Positions 25,269 to 34,342 of a stretch of DNA of 64,000 nucleotides are shown piece after piece; position 1 is the first letter of the stretch; the number at the start of each line of letters is the position of its first letter. The translations under genes and the position numbers were made by a program. The stretch lies in the NCBI GenBank assembly GCA_963835535.1, contig CAWIFL010000004.1, positions 620,001-684,000 of the forward strand, read 5' to 3'. The stretch comes from Fen-1245 sp963835535. Lineage in GTDB: Bacteria > Gemmatimonadota > Gemmatimonadetes > Gemmatimonadales > JACORV01. Below the pieces are notes generated by a model, which was given only the letters and a program-made list of their open reading frames with translations, was not told where the DNA came from and made no database searches.

Positions 25269-27629
25269 TCAACGCTCCACCCGGAGCGTGACGCTCTGGA
25301 GATCTTTGTCGCGCGAGGACGTGCCCACCATGACGGTGAATTCGCCCGGCTCGACGACGTACTGCATCTCGTGGTCGTGGCACGCCAGCGATTCCGGCGT
25401 GATGTCGAACGACGCGGTCCTGGTCTCGCCGGGCCGCAGGGCGACCTTCGCGAACCCCTTCAGCTCCTTGACCGGCCGCGTCACGGAGCTCACGCGGTCG
25501 CGGATGTACATCTGCACGACCTCCATCCCGTCGCGCGTGCCGGTGTTCGTGACGTCGGCGAGCGCGCGAGTCGTGCCGGCGCGGGCGATCACGGCCTCGG
25601 CGAGCCGGACGTTCTTCACCGCGAACGTGGTGTAGCTGAGGCCGTAGCCGAACGCCCAGAGCGGCGAGACGTCGTCGAACAGGTAGCCACGTCGGGCGGA
25701 CGGCTTGTGATTGTAGAACGCCGGGAGGTGGCCCGCCGAGCGGGGGAAGGTGATCGGGAGCTTGCCGCTGGGATTGACCTTGCCGAAGAGCACCTCGGCC
25801 ACCGCGGTGCCGGCTTCCTGGCCGAGGTACCAGCACTCGAGGATCGCCGGCGCGTGCTCGGCGAGCCAGCGGATCGAGAGGGGCCGCCCGTTGAACAGGC
25901 AGACGACCACCGGTTTCCCGGTGGCGATGCAGGCCAGCGCCAGCTCCTCCTGCCGCCCGACGAGGTCGAGGCTCGACCGGTCGCCGAGGTGCGTGAGTCC
26001 CCAGCCCTCGCGCGAGGTCTGCTCGTTGCCGCCGATCACCAGGACGACCAGGTCCGCTCCGGCGGCGACCTGAACCGCCTCCGCGATCTGGCGCCGGTCG
26101 CTCTCCGGGTCGCTCGGGACGACGCGGTCCTCCTGCCACGAGCCCCCGACCGTGATCTTGCACCCCTCGCTGTAGCGCACGTCCACGCGGTCGCCGACGG
26201 CGGCCTTGATCCCTTCCAGCACGGTGACGAACCGCTTGGGCACGCTGCTGTAGCCGCCGAGCAGCCGGCGATCGGCGTTGGGGCCGATCACCGCGATGGA
26301 GCGGAGCCGCGCCGGATCGAGCGGGAGGAGGCCGCCCTCGTTCCGGAGCAGCACGATCGTCTCCCGCGCGGCCTGGAGCGCGAGCGTGCGGTGCTCCTCG
26401 CACCCCACGACCCGCTCCGCCTCGGCGGGGTCCACGTACGGGTCGTCGAACAGCCGCATCTGGAACTTCCAGTGGAGCATCGGGGCCACCAGGTCGTCCA
26501 GCTGCGGCTCCTTCAGCGTCCCGTCCTTCACCAGCTCCACCAGGTGCCGGTAGCAGTCGGGCTCCGGCAGCTCGATGTTCACCCCGGCCCTCACCGCGAG
26601 GGCGCAGGCTTCCTTCTTGTCGGCGGCGACGAAGTGCCCGTGGGTATCGGGCCGGTAGCCCAGCTCCCAGATCGCGTAGTAGTCGGACACCGTGAAGCCG
26701 GTGAACCCCCACTCCCCGCGCAGCACGTCCCGGAGCAGCCACCGGTTGGCGTGGGAGGGCAGGCCGTCGATCTCGTTGTACGACGGCATCACGCTGATGG
26801 CGCCGGCCCGCGTGATCGCGGAGCGGAACGGCGGCAGGATGACGTCGCGCAGCGTGCGGGGCGACAGCTCCGCGGGCGCGCAGTTGATGCCCGACTCGGG
26901 CTGCCCGTGCGCGGCGAAGTGCTTGAGCGTCGCGATGACGCGGGTCTTGTCCCGGAATCTCGCGTCGCCCTGGAACCCGCGCACCGCGGCCATGGCCATC
27001 CGGGAGACCAGGTACGGGTCCTCGCCGAAGGTCTCCTCGACGCGGCCCCAGCGGGGCTCGCGCGCCACGTCCGCGACCGGCGTCAGCGCCTGGTGGGTCC
27101 CGCGGGAGCGCGCCTCGAGCGCGGTCATCGTGTACAGCGACTCGACCAGCGCGGTGTTGAAGGTCGAGGCGAGCCCGATCGGCTGCGAGAAGCTGGTCGC
27201 GCCGATCGCCGCGTGGCCGTGCAGGCACTCCTCGTGGAAGATCACCGGAATGCCGAGGCGGCTCTTCTCGAGGAAGAACCGCTGGATCGCATTGGTCAGC
27301 TCGGCCGTGGCGCGCGGGCCGAGGCCCCCGCCGGCGTCGCTGGGGCGCCCGACCTGGCCGAGTCCGCAGCCGTCGGCGAAGGCGGCGGCGGCCTTCGCGG
27401 GATCGAAGGCGCCGGCGGCATCCACCAGTGTGGATGCCTTCTCGTTCCAGACGCACATCATCTGCGCCGCTTTCTCTTCGACGGTCATGCGGGACAGCAG
27501 ATCCCTGACGCGCTCCGCGACGGGAGCGCCGGGGTCCTTGTAGCGCGGCGGGCCGGCTGGCTGCGGGGGGGAACCAAGGGGCTCCGACCGCGACCTCGCA
27601 GCCGGAGCCCTTGGACTACGCTTGCCCAC
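25269..27629 (-). CDS. GH3 beta-xylosidase/beta-glucosidase, probably cytoplasmic
   Basis: A 786-residue family 3 glycosidase with no signal peptide. Domains in order are the (alpha/beta)8 barrel with 'KHFAAHGQPESG' and the nucleophile D316 in 'TVSDYYA', the alpha/beta sandwich, and a C-terminal fibronectin-III-like domain. From position in a xylan operon and lack of export signal, it probably splits imported xylo-oligosaccharides into xylose; substrate preference cannot be read from the sequence. The GTG start at 27629 is the only one in frame upstream of the conserved 'YKDPGAPVAERV'. The first 29 residues are Pro/Arg-rich and coincide with a large hairpin in the message. Confidence 0.9.
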   Translation of the reverse strand: MGKRSPRAPAARSRSEPLGSPPQPAGPPRYKDPGAPVAERVRDLLSRMTVEEKAAQMMCVWNEKASTLVDAAGAFDPAKAAAAFADGCGLGQVGRPSDAGGGLGPRATAELTNAIQRFFLEKSRLGIPVIFHEECLHGHAAIGATSFSQPIGLASTFNTALVESLYTMTALEARSRGTHQALTPVADVAREPRWGRVEETFGEDPYLVSRMAMAAVRGFQGDARFRDKTRVIATLKHFAAHGQPESGINCAPAELSPRTLRDVILPPFRSAITRAGAISVMPSYNEIDGLPSHANRWLLRDVLRGEWGFTGFTVSDYYAIWELGYRPDTHGHFVAADKKEACALAVRAGVNIELPEPDCYRHLVELVKDGTLKEPQLDDLVAPMLHWKFQMRLFDDPYVDPAEAERVVGCEEHRTLALQAARETIVLLRNEGGLLPLDPARLRSIAVIGPNADRRLLGGYSSVPKRFVTVLEGIKAAVGDRVDVRYSEGCKITVGGSWQEDRVVPSDPESDRRQIAEAVQVAAGADLVVLVIGGNEQTSREGWGLTHLGDRSSLDLVGRQEELALACIATGKPVVVCLFNGRPLSIRWLAEHAPAILECWYLGQEAGTAVAEVLFGKVNPSGKLPITFPRSAGHLPAFYNHKPSARRGYLFDDVSPLWAFGYGLSYTTFAVKNVRLAEAVIARAGTTRALADVTNTGTRDGMEVVQMYIRDRVSSVTRPVKELKGFAKVALRPGETRTASFDITPESLACHDHEMQYVVEPGEFTVMVGTSSRDKDLQSVTLRVER
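27574..27614 (-). terminator. Hairpin at the susD-GH3 junction, possible attenuator
   Basis: CCAAGGGGCTCCG (27574-27586) and CGGAGCCCTTGG (27603-27614) form a 12-bp stem with one bulged base. On the transcribed strand the stem is followed by TTCCCCCCC, not a T-run. It begins 15 bases inside the GH3 coding region and 48 bases after the susD stop. It may lower read-through or protect the susCD part of the message, so that receptor genes are expressed more than enzyme genes. Inference from structure only. Confidence 0.4.
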
Positions 27630-27661
27630 GGATCAGGCCGTGGTCGTTCAGCCGGGAACCG

Positions 27662-29662
27662 TCAATAGCCCGGGTTCTGCGGGAACACGGCGATCCCGCC
27701 CTGCGTGTTGTCGAGCTGGGACTGCGGAATCGGCCGCAGGTGGTGCTTGGCCTCGTTGAAGAAGCCGCCGTGCGCCGGCGAGGACTGCCAGTTGTAGTCC
27801 GGGATGCGGTGCCACAGCCCCGTGCGGGCCAGATCCTCCCAGCGGTGATACTCGCCGTACAGCTCGCGGGCGCGCTCGTCCATGAGCCACTCGAGGTCGA
27901 TCGCGGCCGGCATGTGGTTGGCGTCCATGATCATCGTCTTGTTGAGCGCCGCTTGCGCCGCCGAGCAGCCGTGGCTGATCTGGCAGTCCGCGGCACGCTG
28001 GCGCAGGGGCGTGATGTAGTTCAGGATCGTCGCCTGGGAGCCGGTGCAGGCCGAATGGCCCTGGCCGTAGCCCGCGGCGCAGACGGCCTCCGCCGCGATC
28101 AGGTAGATATCGCCCAACCGCAGGAGGGGGACGTCGCGGCCACCATCCGTGTTGTTGAAGTCCGGCCGCTGGTCGTCCTGCCACTTCTTATCCGACGGGT
28201 AGCGGAACCAGTCGTACTGCCCGATGATCGTGGGGTTCGCACCCGGTTCCGTAAGAGCCGGCTCTTCGAGCGCGTACTTATGCGACTGGCGGTACGCCTG
28301 GGAGCAGGCGCCGTTGGGGCCGGTGCACGAATTTACGCCTCCGAGATTCCCGACAATGTACCCCGGCTGGAAAATCGCCGTGTCGCCCGTGACGAACGCC
28401 TGCCCGTTGGTGCAGTTGGTGCCGAACGTCGGCAGGAAGGAGCAGTTGGAGCCGCTGTAGGCAGCCATACTGGCCCCGGAGCGGTAGCAGGCCCCGGTGG
28501 TGGCGGCGTTGGCGTACCACACGCTCTGGAACGTGCCGTCATAGCGCGTGTCCAGCACGGTCGAGTACGTCGAGTCCGTCCAGCGCTGCCACAGGTTGCG
28601 CGCGAACAGCGTCGGCCGGGCGCGGCGGAATTCGCGGCCGTTGTTGCAGTCGCGCGCCATCCCCTGGCGGTCGTCGTAGTAGGAGAGCATCTCCACGAAG
28701 TTGTAGTTGCCGCCGCCGACCGCGAACTGGCCGGCCGCGTTCGAGTACTGTATCGACCAGATCAACTCCGCGTTGTTCTCGTTGGCCGGCAGGTTGCAGT
28801 ACGACCCCGGCCCCCGGGCGCCCATCCGGACGCAGAAGTTGTCCTCGTAGGGCACCAGCAGCGAGTACAGGCCGCTGTTGATCACCGAATCGGCCTCGGC
28901 CTTCGCGCCGGCGAAGTCGCTCGCCGACGTCGCGCCCGTCTCACGCAGGAACGTGGGACTGGCAAGGTAGAAGGTCGGCAATGCCGCTTCGTACGGGTAA
29001 GGATGGTACGCGCGGGTCAGCAGAACCTTGGCCAGCAGGGCCTGTGCCGCTCCCTTCGTCGCCCGGCCGACGTTCTGCTGCGCGGCTGGCAGGACCCCAA
29101 TGGCATCCCGCAGGTCCTTGACGATCTGGAGGTAGATCGAGTCCACGGGGGAGCGGTGCGCCACCGTGTTGACCCCTTGGGACTCTAACGTGGAGAGCGG
29201 CGCCGGCCCCCACATCTGGACGATCGTGAAGTAGTCCAGCGCGCGGAGGAACTTCGCCTCGGCGATCCGGGTCGCCTTGGTGACCGGGTCCATGTCGGTG
29301 ACGGCCGGAGCCCGGTTGACCACCGCGTTGGAGGTGTTGATGGCCCCATAGAGCGGGTTCCATGTGTTCTGGAAGTGGGCGTCGCCTGCGCTCAAGCCGC
29401 CAGCGTAGGTGTAGAACCAGGTATAGGTGGTCTGGTCGCCGCTGGTCTCGAGGTCCGTGCCGAACTCGGTCAGGATAAACGACTGCTCGAGTCCCCAGTA
29501 CCCGCGCTGCTGGGCGTAGTTGCCCATCACAGCGGCGTCCAGGCCCGCGCCCGACCCGAAGTACTGTGTGGTGACCGACCCGACCAGCTTCTCGTTGAGA
29601 TCCACACAGGCTGCGAGCCCCACGAGAGCCAGTCCAAGGAGGATGTATGTCAGCTTCTTCAT
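27662..29662 (-). CDS. SusD/RagB-family outer membrane glycan-binding lipoprotein
   Basis: A 666-residue lipoprotein with lipobox LAAC (Cys19: MKKLTYILLGLALVGLAACV). SusD TPR-like helices are seen in 'AEAKFLRALDYFTIVQMWGPAPL' and 'ATKGAAQALLAKVLLTRAY', and the C-terminal part has 'LLRLGDIYLIAAEAV' and 'DERARELYGEYHRWEDLARTG', both standard for SusD. It is longer than typical (about 500-600), with a Cys-containing insertion around residues 390-470. It caps the SusC barrel and binds xylo-oligosaccharides by inference from the operon. It starts 28 bases after susC. Confidence 0.95.
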   Translation of the reverse strand: MKKLTYILLGLALVGLAACVDLNEKLVGSVTTQYFGSGAGLDAAVMGNYAQQRGYWGLEQSFILTEFGTDLETSGDQTTYTWFYTYAGGLSAGDAHFQNTWNPLYGAINTSNAVVNRAPAVTDMDPVTKATRIAEAKFLRALDYFTIVQMWGPAPLSTLESQGVNTVAHRSPVDSIYLQIVKDLRDAIGVLPAAQQNVGRATKGAAQALLAKVLLTRAYHPYPYEAALPTFYLASPTFLRETGATSASDFAGAKAEADSVINSGLYSLLVPYEDNFCVRMGARGPGSYCNLPANENNAELIWSIQYSNAAGQFAVGGGNYNFVEMLSYYDDRQGMARDCNNGREFRRARPTLFARNLWQRWTDSTYSTVLDTRYDGTFQSVWYANAATTGACYRSGASMAAYSGSNCSFLPTFGTNCTNGQAFVTGDTAIFQPGYIVGNLGGVNSCTGPNGACSQAYRQSHKYALEEPALTEPGANPTIIGQYDWFRYPSDKKWQDDQRPDFNNTDGGRDVPLLRLGDIYLIAAEAVCAAGYGQGHSACTGSQATILNYITPLRQRAADCQISHGCSAAQAALNKTMIMDANHMPAAIDLEWLMDERARELYGEYHRWEDLARTGLWHRIPDYNWQSSPAHGGFFNEAKHHLRPIPQSQLDNTQGGIAVFPQNPGY

Positions 29663-29690
29663 TGTCAGCCTCGGTTCAGGTGGTCTCGCG

Positions 29691-32600
29691 TTAGAAGCCC
29701 AGGGTCAGGCCGACGAGCACCGTGCGATAGCTCGGTGGGCCACTGGAGCTTCCGTTCTCTGGATCGTACCCGTAATAGCTGGTGAATACCCACGGATCCT
29801 GCGCCTCGAGGTAAATCCGCATCGAGTGCACGCCCCGCACTTTCTGGACGATGGATGACGGGAGCGTGTAGCCGAAGGTGATGTTGCGCACCCGCCAGTG
29901 GGTGCCGACGCGGTACGCTGGCGAGGCAGAACCTGTCGCGCTGGATGGGAGATCATCGTACGGGGGGTTCTGCCGGCCGGCGCTCGGGGACCACCACACG
30001 TTGCAGCCCGGGATGGCGGCCTGCTGCGCCGCGGTCACACCCGCCGGCGGATCGAGAATCAATGGGTTCGGCCCGCCGTCGCAGCGCTCCGGGGTCCAGT
30101 ACTGGACGTTCAGGTTGTTGTAGCGGTCGAACAGGTCGGTGTTCTCCCTGAACCCGTCTATGAAGGTGTAGCCGATGCGGCCCTGGAGCAGGAACGAGAG
30201 GTCGAAGGCGCCCCAGGTGAGCCGGTTATAGATGCTCGCGATCACGCGCGGGTAGGTGTTGCCCACGATCTCGCGGTCGTACCCGTCGATCTTGCCGTCG
30301 CCGTTGAGGTCCGCGACCCGGGGGTCACCGGGCTTCTCTCCGTAGTTCTTCGCGGCCACGGAGTCGGCGAGCTGCCAAATGCCGATGAACTTGTAGTCGT
30401 AGAAGGTCTGGTGGAGCGCGTCGCCGGGGATGTTGATCGGCTGCCCGATGAACCACTTGTCGCCGACGTCGTCACCGACGCCGCCGGTCAGGCTGACGAC
30501 GAAGTTCTGGTTGTGCGTGAAGCTGATGTCCGTCGTCCACCGCGGCCCGCCGCGAGTGCCCGTCAGGTTGACCGTGCTGAGGCTCAGCTCCCACCCGGCA
30601 TTCTCCGTCTTCCCGACGTTCTGGAGCGTCGAGGAGAATCCGGATGAGGGGGGCAGCGCCCGCGTGAGCAGCAGGTCGCTGGTCTTCTCCCGGTAGACGT
30701 CGAACGTGCCGCTGATCCGGTTCTTGAGGACGCCGAAGTCAACGCCGAAGTCGAACTGGGTCGTCTTCTCCCAGGCCAGGTCCGGGTTCGGGATCGTGCC
30801 CGGCACGTACCCGCCCGCCGTGGCGGAGCCGAAGTTGTAGTAGGTCTGGGTCAGGCTGCCTTCGGTCTGGTACGGATTGATGGCCGAGTTGCCGGTGGTG
30901 CCGAGGCTGGCCCGCAGCTTCAGCCCCGAGACGAAGGTCAGAGGCTTCATGAACGACTCGTCACCCAGCTGCCAGCTGACACCGGCGGACGGGAAGAACG
31001 CGAACTGGTGCCCGGGGGCCAGAACGCTCGCGCCGTCCTCACGGCCCGTCACCGTGAAACTGTACCGGTTCATAAAGGTGTAGTTGACCCGGCCCATCCA
31101 CGAGCGTGTCGCCGTCGTATTGTACTGGCTGATCGGCGGCTGCGGAGTCGATCCCGTGCCCAAGTTGTACCAGAGCTGGTAGGCGTAGGGCAGGATCTTG
31201 GAGGAAGCGGAGTCGTCCTGGAAGCGGGTCTTGGTGATGCTGTAGAGGCCTGTCAAATCCACCTTGTGGTTGCCCGACGCGTAGTTCCACGTCAGCATGT
31301 TGTCCAGGGTGTAGCGGAAGTTCTCCCGCGTCGCGAGCCCTGCCTGGGCGTTGCCGATCGGCGTGCTGCCCAACACGACGTTCGCGCCCTGGAACATGCC
31401 ATCGCTGTAGTTCTGGAGATCCGGGCCGAGGTTGATCCGATACGCGAAGCCCCAGGGCAGGGTCAGCTCGGCGAACAGCGCGCCGAACAGCCGGTTGCTG
31501 ATCTGCTGGTGGATGTAGCCCTGCTCCTCCACCAGCGGGTTCGTGCGCAGCGCGTCGCCCGTCGGATTGATCTTCAGCGTGCAGACGCTGCAGAGCGTGC
31601 TGTAGGGCGTCCCGGCGCTGTCGTAAGGCAGGCCGAGCGAGCTGTTGGCGGTCGCCTCACCCCAGAGCTGGGAGTCTCCGCCGATGTCGGCGACGGACCG
31701 CGACCCCGTGGCCGTGGCGCCGATGCGCAGACGGCCATACGTGTTCTCGAAGCTGACCGTGGCGGAGTACTGGTTGTACCCCTGGCCGATGGTGATGCCG
31801 GTCTGGTCGAAGTAGGTGCCGGAGAGGGAGAGCCGGGCGTTGCCCTGCACGGAATTGTAGCTGATCCGATGCTGCTGCTGGGAGCCAAGGTGATAGATCT
31901 GGCGCTGCCAGTCAGTCCCCGTCGCGCACCCCGGATGGACGGCCTGCCACGTCGAGGTGCCCGCGGCGGTCGTGTCGTACTGGCCCGTGGTCGGGTTGGT
32001 CTTGACGTTCAGGGAGCAATAGGCCTGGTTCAGCTCCGGCGGATTGAATATCGAGGCGTAGGACACGGTCCGGCCGGCCAGACGATAGGCGTCGATGCGC
32101 TCCTGGGCCAGCTCGGGGCCGTTCATCAGGTCCACGAAGTGCAGCGCGCTCTGCGCGCCGTACTGGTAGTCGTAGGTGAAGCTCGAGGTGCCGCCGCCCG
32201 CCCCCGCTGAGCCGCGGTTCGTCGTGATCAGGATCACGCCGTTCGCGCCGCGCGAGCCGTATGGCGCTGTCGCCGAGGCGTCCTTCAGCACCTCGATCGA
32301 AGCGATCTGCGCGGGGTTGAAATCCTCAATCCCGCCCCCGACCAGCGGCACGCCGTCGATCACGTACAGCGGCTGGTTGCCCGCCGTGATGGACCGGATG
32401 CCGCGGATCGTGACGTTCATCGCGGCGCCGGGGCGGTACCCGGTGCCCACGACGTCCACGCCCGCCACCCGGGCCTGCAGCATCTGCGCCGGGTTGGGGA
32501 CCGGGACGTCCCGCAGGTCGCCCAATTCCAGGTCCGCGATCGACCCCGTCACATCGCGCCGCTCCTGCTCGCCGTACGCGGTCACGACCAGCCCCTCGAG

Positions 32601-32918
32601 CTGCATCGGGGCCGCGACGAGTTGGATGTTCAGCGTCACGACTTCGTTGACTGCGATGGCGACCGCCTTGGTCTGCGGAGCGTACCCGAGGTACCGCACG
32701 CGGACCTGTCGCGAACCCGCCGCGACCTGCTCGATCGTGTAGACCCCGAGGTTGTTGGTAAAGACCGTGCGGTTGGTACCCAGGATGTTGACGCTGGCGC
32801 CCGCGATCGGACGGCCATCCTCGGCGGCGGTCACCGTGCCAGTGATGCGCCCGGTGTTCTGCGCCTTGGCATTGGCTGTGACGCACAGTGCGGCCAAGAC
32901 CAGTATCCAGTGTCTCAT
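29691..32918 (-). CDS. SusC/RagA-family TonB-dependent outer membrane transporter
   Basis: A 1075-residue receptor. The ATG at 32918 has a strong Shine-Dalgarno (GGGAGGG) 8-9 bases upstream; longer frames upstream are spurious. Signal peptide 1-20 (TANAKAQ), a CarboxypepD-regulatory-like beta-sandwich (about 22-105: 'GRITGTVTAAEDGRPIAGASVNI'), the plug with 'LYVIDGVPLVGGG' and 'IASIEVLKDASATAPYGSRGANGVILITT', then a 22-strand barrel ending 'YRTVLVGLTLGF'. It imports oligosaccharides with SusD, powered by TonB-ExbBD that is encoded elsewhere. First gene of the xylan operon, with a promoter and palindromic operator about 120-170 bases upstream. Confidence 0.96.
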   Translation of the reverse strand: MRHWILVLAALCVTANAKAQNTGRITGTVTAAEDGRPIAGASVNILGTNRTVFTNNLGVYTIEQVAAGSRQVRVRYLGYAPQTKAVAIAVNEVVTLNIQLVAAPMQLEGLVVTAYGEQERRDVTGSIADLELGDLRDVPVPNPAQMLQARVAGVDVVGTGYRPGAAMNVTIRGIRSITAGNQPLYVIDGVPLVGGGIEDFNPAQIASIEVLKDASATAPYGSRGANGVILITTNRGSAGAGGGTSSFTYDYQYGAQSALHFVDLMNGPELAQERIDAYRLAGRTVSYASIFNPPELNQAYCSLNVKTNPTTGQYDTTAAGTSTWQAVHPGCATGTDWQRQIYHLGSQQQHRISYNSVQGNARLSLSGTYFDQTGITIGQGYNQYSATVSFENTYGRLRIGATATGSRSVADIGGDSQLWGEATANSSLGLPYDSAGTPYSTLCSVCTLKINPTGDALRTNPLVEEQGYIHQQISNRLFGALFAELTLPWGFAYRINLGPDLQNYSDGMFQGANVVLGSTPIGNAQAGLATRENFRYTLDNMLTWNYASGNHKVDLTGLYSITKTRFQDDSASSKILPYAYQLWYNLGTGSTPQPPISQYNTTATRSWMGRVNYTFMNRYSFTVTGREDGASVLAPGHQFAFFPSAGVSWQLGDESFMKPLTFVSGLKLRASLGTTGNSAINPYQTEGSLTQTYYNFGSATAGGYVPGTIPNPDLAWEKTTQFDFGVDFGVLKNRISGTFDVYREKTSDLLLTRALPPSSGFSSTLQNVGKTENAGWELSLSTVNLTGTRGGPRWTTDISFTHNQNFVVSLTGGVGDDVGDKWFIGQPINIPGDALHQTFYDYKFIGIWQLADSVAAKNYGEKPGDPRVADLNGDGKIDGYDREIVGNTYPRVIASIYNRLTWGAFDLSFLLQGRIGYTFIDGFRENTDLFDRYNNLNVQYWTPERCDGGPNPLILDPPAGVTAAQQAAIPGCNVWWSPSAGRQNPPYDDLPSSATGSASPAYRVGTHWRVRNITFGYTLPSSIVQKVRGVHSMRIYLEAQDPWVFTSYYGYDPENGSSSGPPSYRTVLVGLTLGF

Positions 32919-33035
32919 CAACGGACCCTCCCGAAAGACGTCGTGTTGGGAGATGGCGTGAGCGGTGACTTGAAGTCCGTCGCCGCCGCACGGCCACGGC
33001 CCAGCCAAGCACAACGCGAGTCAACCCGGTTATCG

Positions 33036-33050
33036 GGTGATAAGATCACC
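33036..33050 (-). promoter_or_regulatory. Palindromic operator GGTGATAAGATCACC at the susC promoter
   Basis: GGTGAT-AAG-ATCACC is a perfect 6-bp inverted repeat with a 3-base centre. It begins 12 bases downstream of the susC -10 hexamer, i.e. around +6 to +20, a position where a bound regulator blocks transcription. The same core, GTGATAAGAT, recurs before four other genes or gene pairs of the locus. FadR-type GntR regulators bind short palindromes of this size; the one in this operon is the natural candidate. Confidence 0.65.
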
Positions 33051-33062
33051 ATACGCCCACCG

Positions 33063-33090
33063 ATACTACGTGCGGCCGGGCCGCTGTCAA
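33063..33090 (-). promoter_or_regulatory. Sigma-70-like promoter of the susC xylan operon
   Basis: On the minus strand TTGACA (33085-33090) and TAGTAT (33063-33068) are separated by 16 bases. Matches are 6/6 and 4/6 to consensus. The leader to the susC start is about 137 bases and contains the operator. This is the only convincing promoter upstream of an eight-gene, 15.6-kb operon. Confidence 0.6.
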
Positions 33091-33163
33091 GAAACCCCCG
33101 CCGGCCACCCCGGCCCGAATGTCCCGGGCACGGCTCGGGATTGCCGGGACTCCGCACCAATGC

Positions 33164-34342
33164 TCAGCGGACCCCCAGGAGCAGCTCGGTGGTGAGCTGA
33201 TCGAGGCGCTCGTAGGCGTAGCCCTGCGCACGGAGGGCGGGGAGATCGAAGCGCCGGGCCTTGAGCGCCGCGGCCTGCGCCTTGGAGAATGTCACGCGCT
33301 CGGCGCCGCCCCCGCGCTTCTTGAGCGCCGCGAGGAGCTGCCGGATCTCGGGGTCGCGGCGGAACTGCGCCGCCTTCTCCTTGAGGATGAGGTACGTGCG
33401 CATGCTGCCCAAGGCGAAGTCCCAGACGCCGGCCTCGTCCTCGGTGCGGTAGGGGTGGCTGTCGAAGTGCCGCATCCCGGGCCACTCGGCGTCCTCGAGC
33501 AGCTTCACGAGGAAGAACGCCGCGCGGATGTCGTCGCTCCCGAAGCGGAGGTCCTGATCGAAGCGCCCGGGCTTCTGCCCGTTGAGGTCGATGTGGAAGA
33601 GCTTGCCCGCGTCGAGCGCCTGCGCGACGCCGTGACTGAAGTCGAGTCCCGCCATCTGCTCGTGCGCCACCTCGGGATTGAGCCCCACCATCTCCGGATG
33701 GCCGAGCGTGTAGATGAACGCGAGCATGTGGCCGGTCGTCGGCAGGTAGAGGTCGCCGCGCGGCTCGTTGGGCTTCGCCTCGAGCGCGAACTTCAGGTCG
33801 TACTTCTGCGAGCGGGCGTACTCGCACAGGAAGTTGAGGGCGTCGCGGAACCAGCCGAGCGCGACGCGCAGGTCCTTCGCGGCGTTGGTCTCGACCCCTT
33901 CCCGCCCGCCCCAGAACACGTAGGTCTCCGCGCCGAGCTCCACGCCGAGATCCATCGCGGCCATCGTCTTCTTGAGCGCAAAGGCGCGCACCCGGGCGTC
34001 GTTGCTCGTGAACGCGCCGTCGCGGAAGACCGGGTCGCCGAAGAGGTTGGTGGTCGCCATCGGCACCTTCATCCCGCTCGCCGCGAGCGCCTTCTTGAAC
34101 TCCCGCACGATCTTGTCGCGCTCGGCCGGCGTGGCATCCCGCGGCACCAGGTCGTTGTCGTGCAGGTTGACGCCGTAGGCGCCGAGCTCCGCGAGCTTCT
34201 CGACGATCCGCGTCGGCGCCAGCGGCGCGCGCACCGGGTCGCCGAACGGGTCACGGCCCGGATTGCCGACGGTCCACAGCCCGAAGGTGAAATGATGCTC
34301 GGGACGCGGCGTGTAGGCGTCCTGCGGTGGCTTGCGGCTCAT
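33164..34342 (-). CDS. xylA: Xylose isomerase
   Basis: A 392-residue class I (actinobacterial-type, short) xylose isomerase interconverting D-xylose and D-xylulose with two divalent metals. The active-site base H61 and D64 lie in 'NLHDNDLVP'; metal ligands E188 and K190-E193 in 'FALEAKPNEPRGD'; 'HIDLNGQKPGRFDQDLRFG' and 'FDSHPYRTED' carry further ligands. The ATG overlaps the GH67 stop as ATGA, so both come from one message. Notably, no xylulokinase is found in the window although most other steps are present. Confidence 0.97.
   Translation of the reverse strand: MSRKPPQDAYTPRPEHHFTFGLWTVGNPGRDPFGDPVRAPLAPTRIVEKLAELGAYGVNLHDNDLVPRDATPAERDKIVREFKKALAASGMKVPMATTNLFGDPVFRDGAFTSNDARVRAFALKKTMAAMDLGVELGAETYVFWGGREGVETNAAKDLRVALGWFRDALNFLCEYARSQKYDLKFALEAKPNEPRGDLYLPTTGHMLAFIYTLGHPEMVGLNPEVAHEQMAGLDFSHGVAQALDAGKLFHIDLNGQKPGRFDQDLRFGSDDIRAAFFLVKLLEDAEWPGMRHFDSHPYRTEDEAGVWDFALGSMRTYLILKEKAAQFRRDPEIRQLLAALKKRGGGAERVTFSKAQAAALKARRFDLPALRAQGYAYERLDQLTTELLLGVR

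Noticed and set aside
33090..33163. Possible terminator after xylA (GCCCG...CGGGC)
   Set aside because: The stem is only five base pairs and is followed by G-rich sequence with just a short TTTCTT. It is too weak to annotate.
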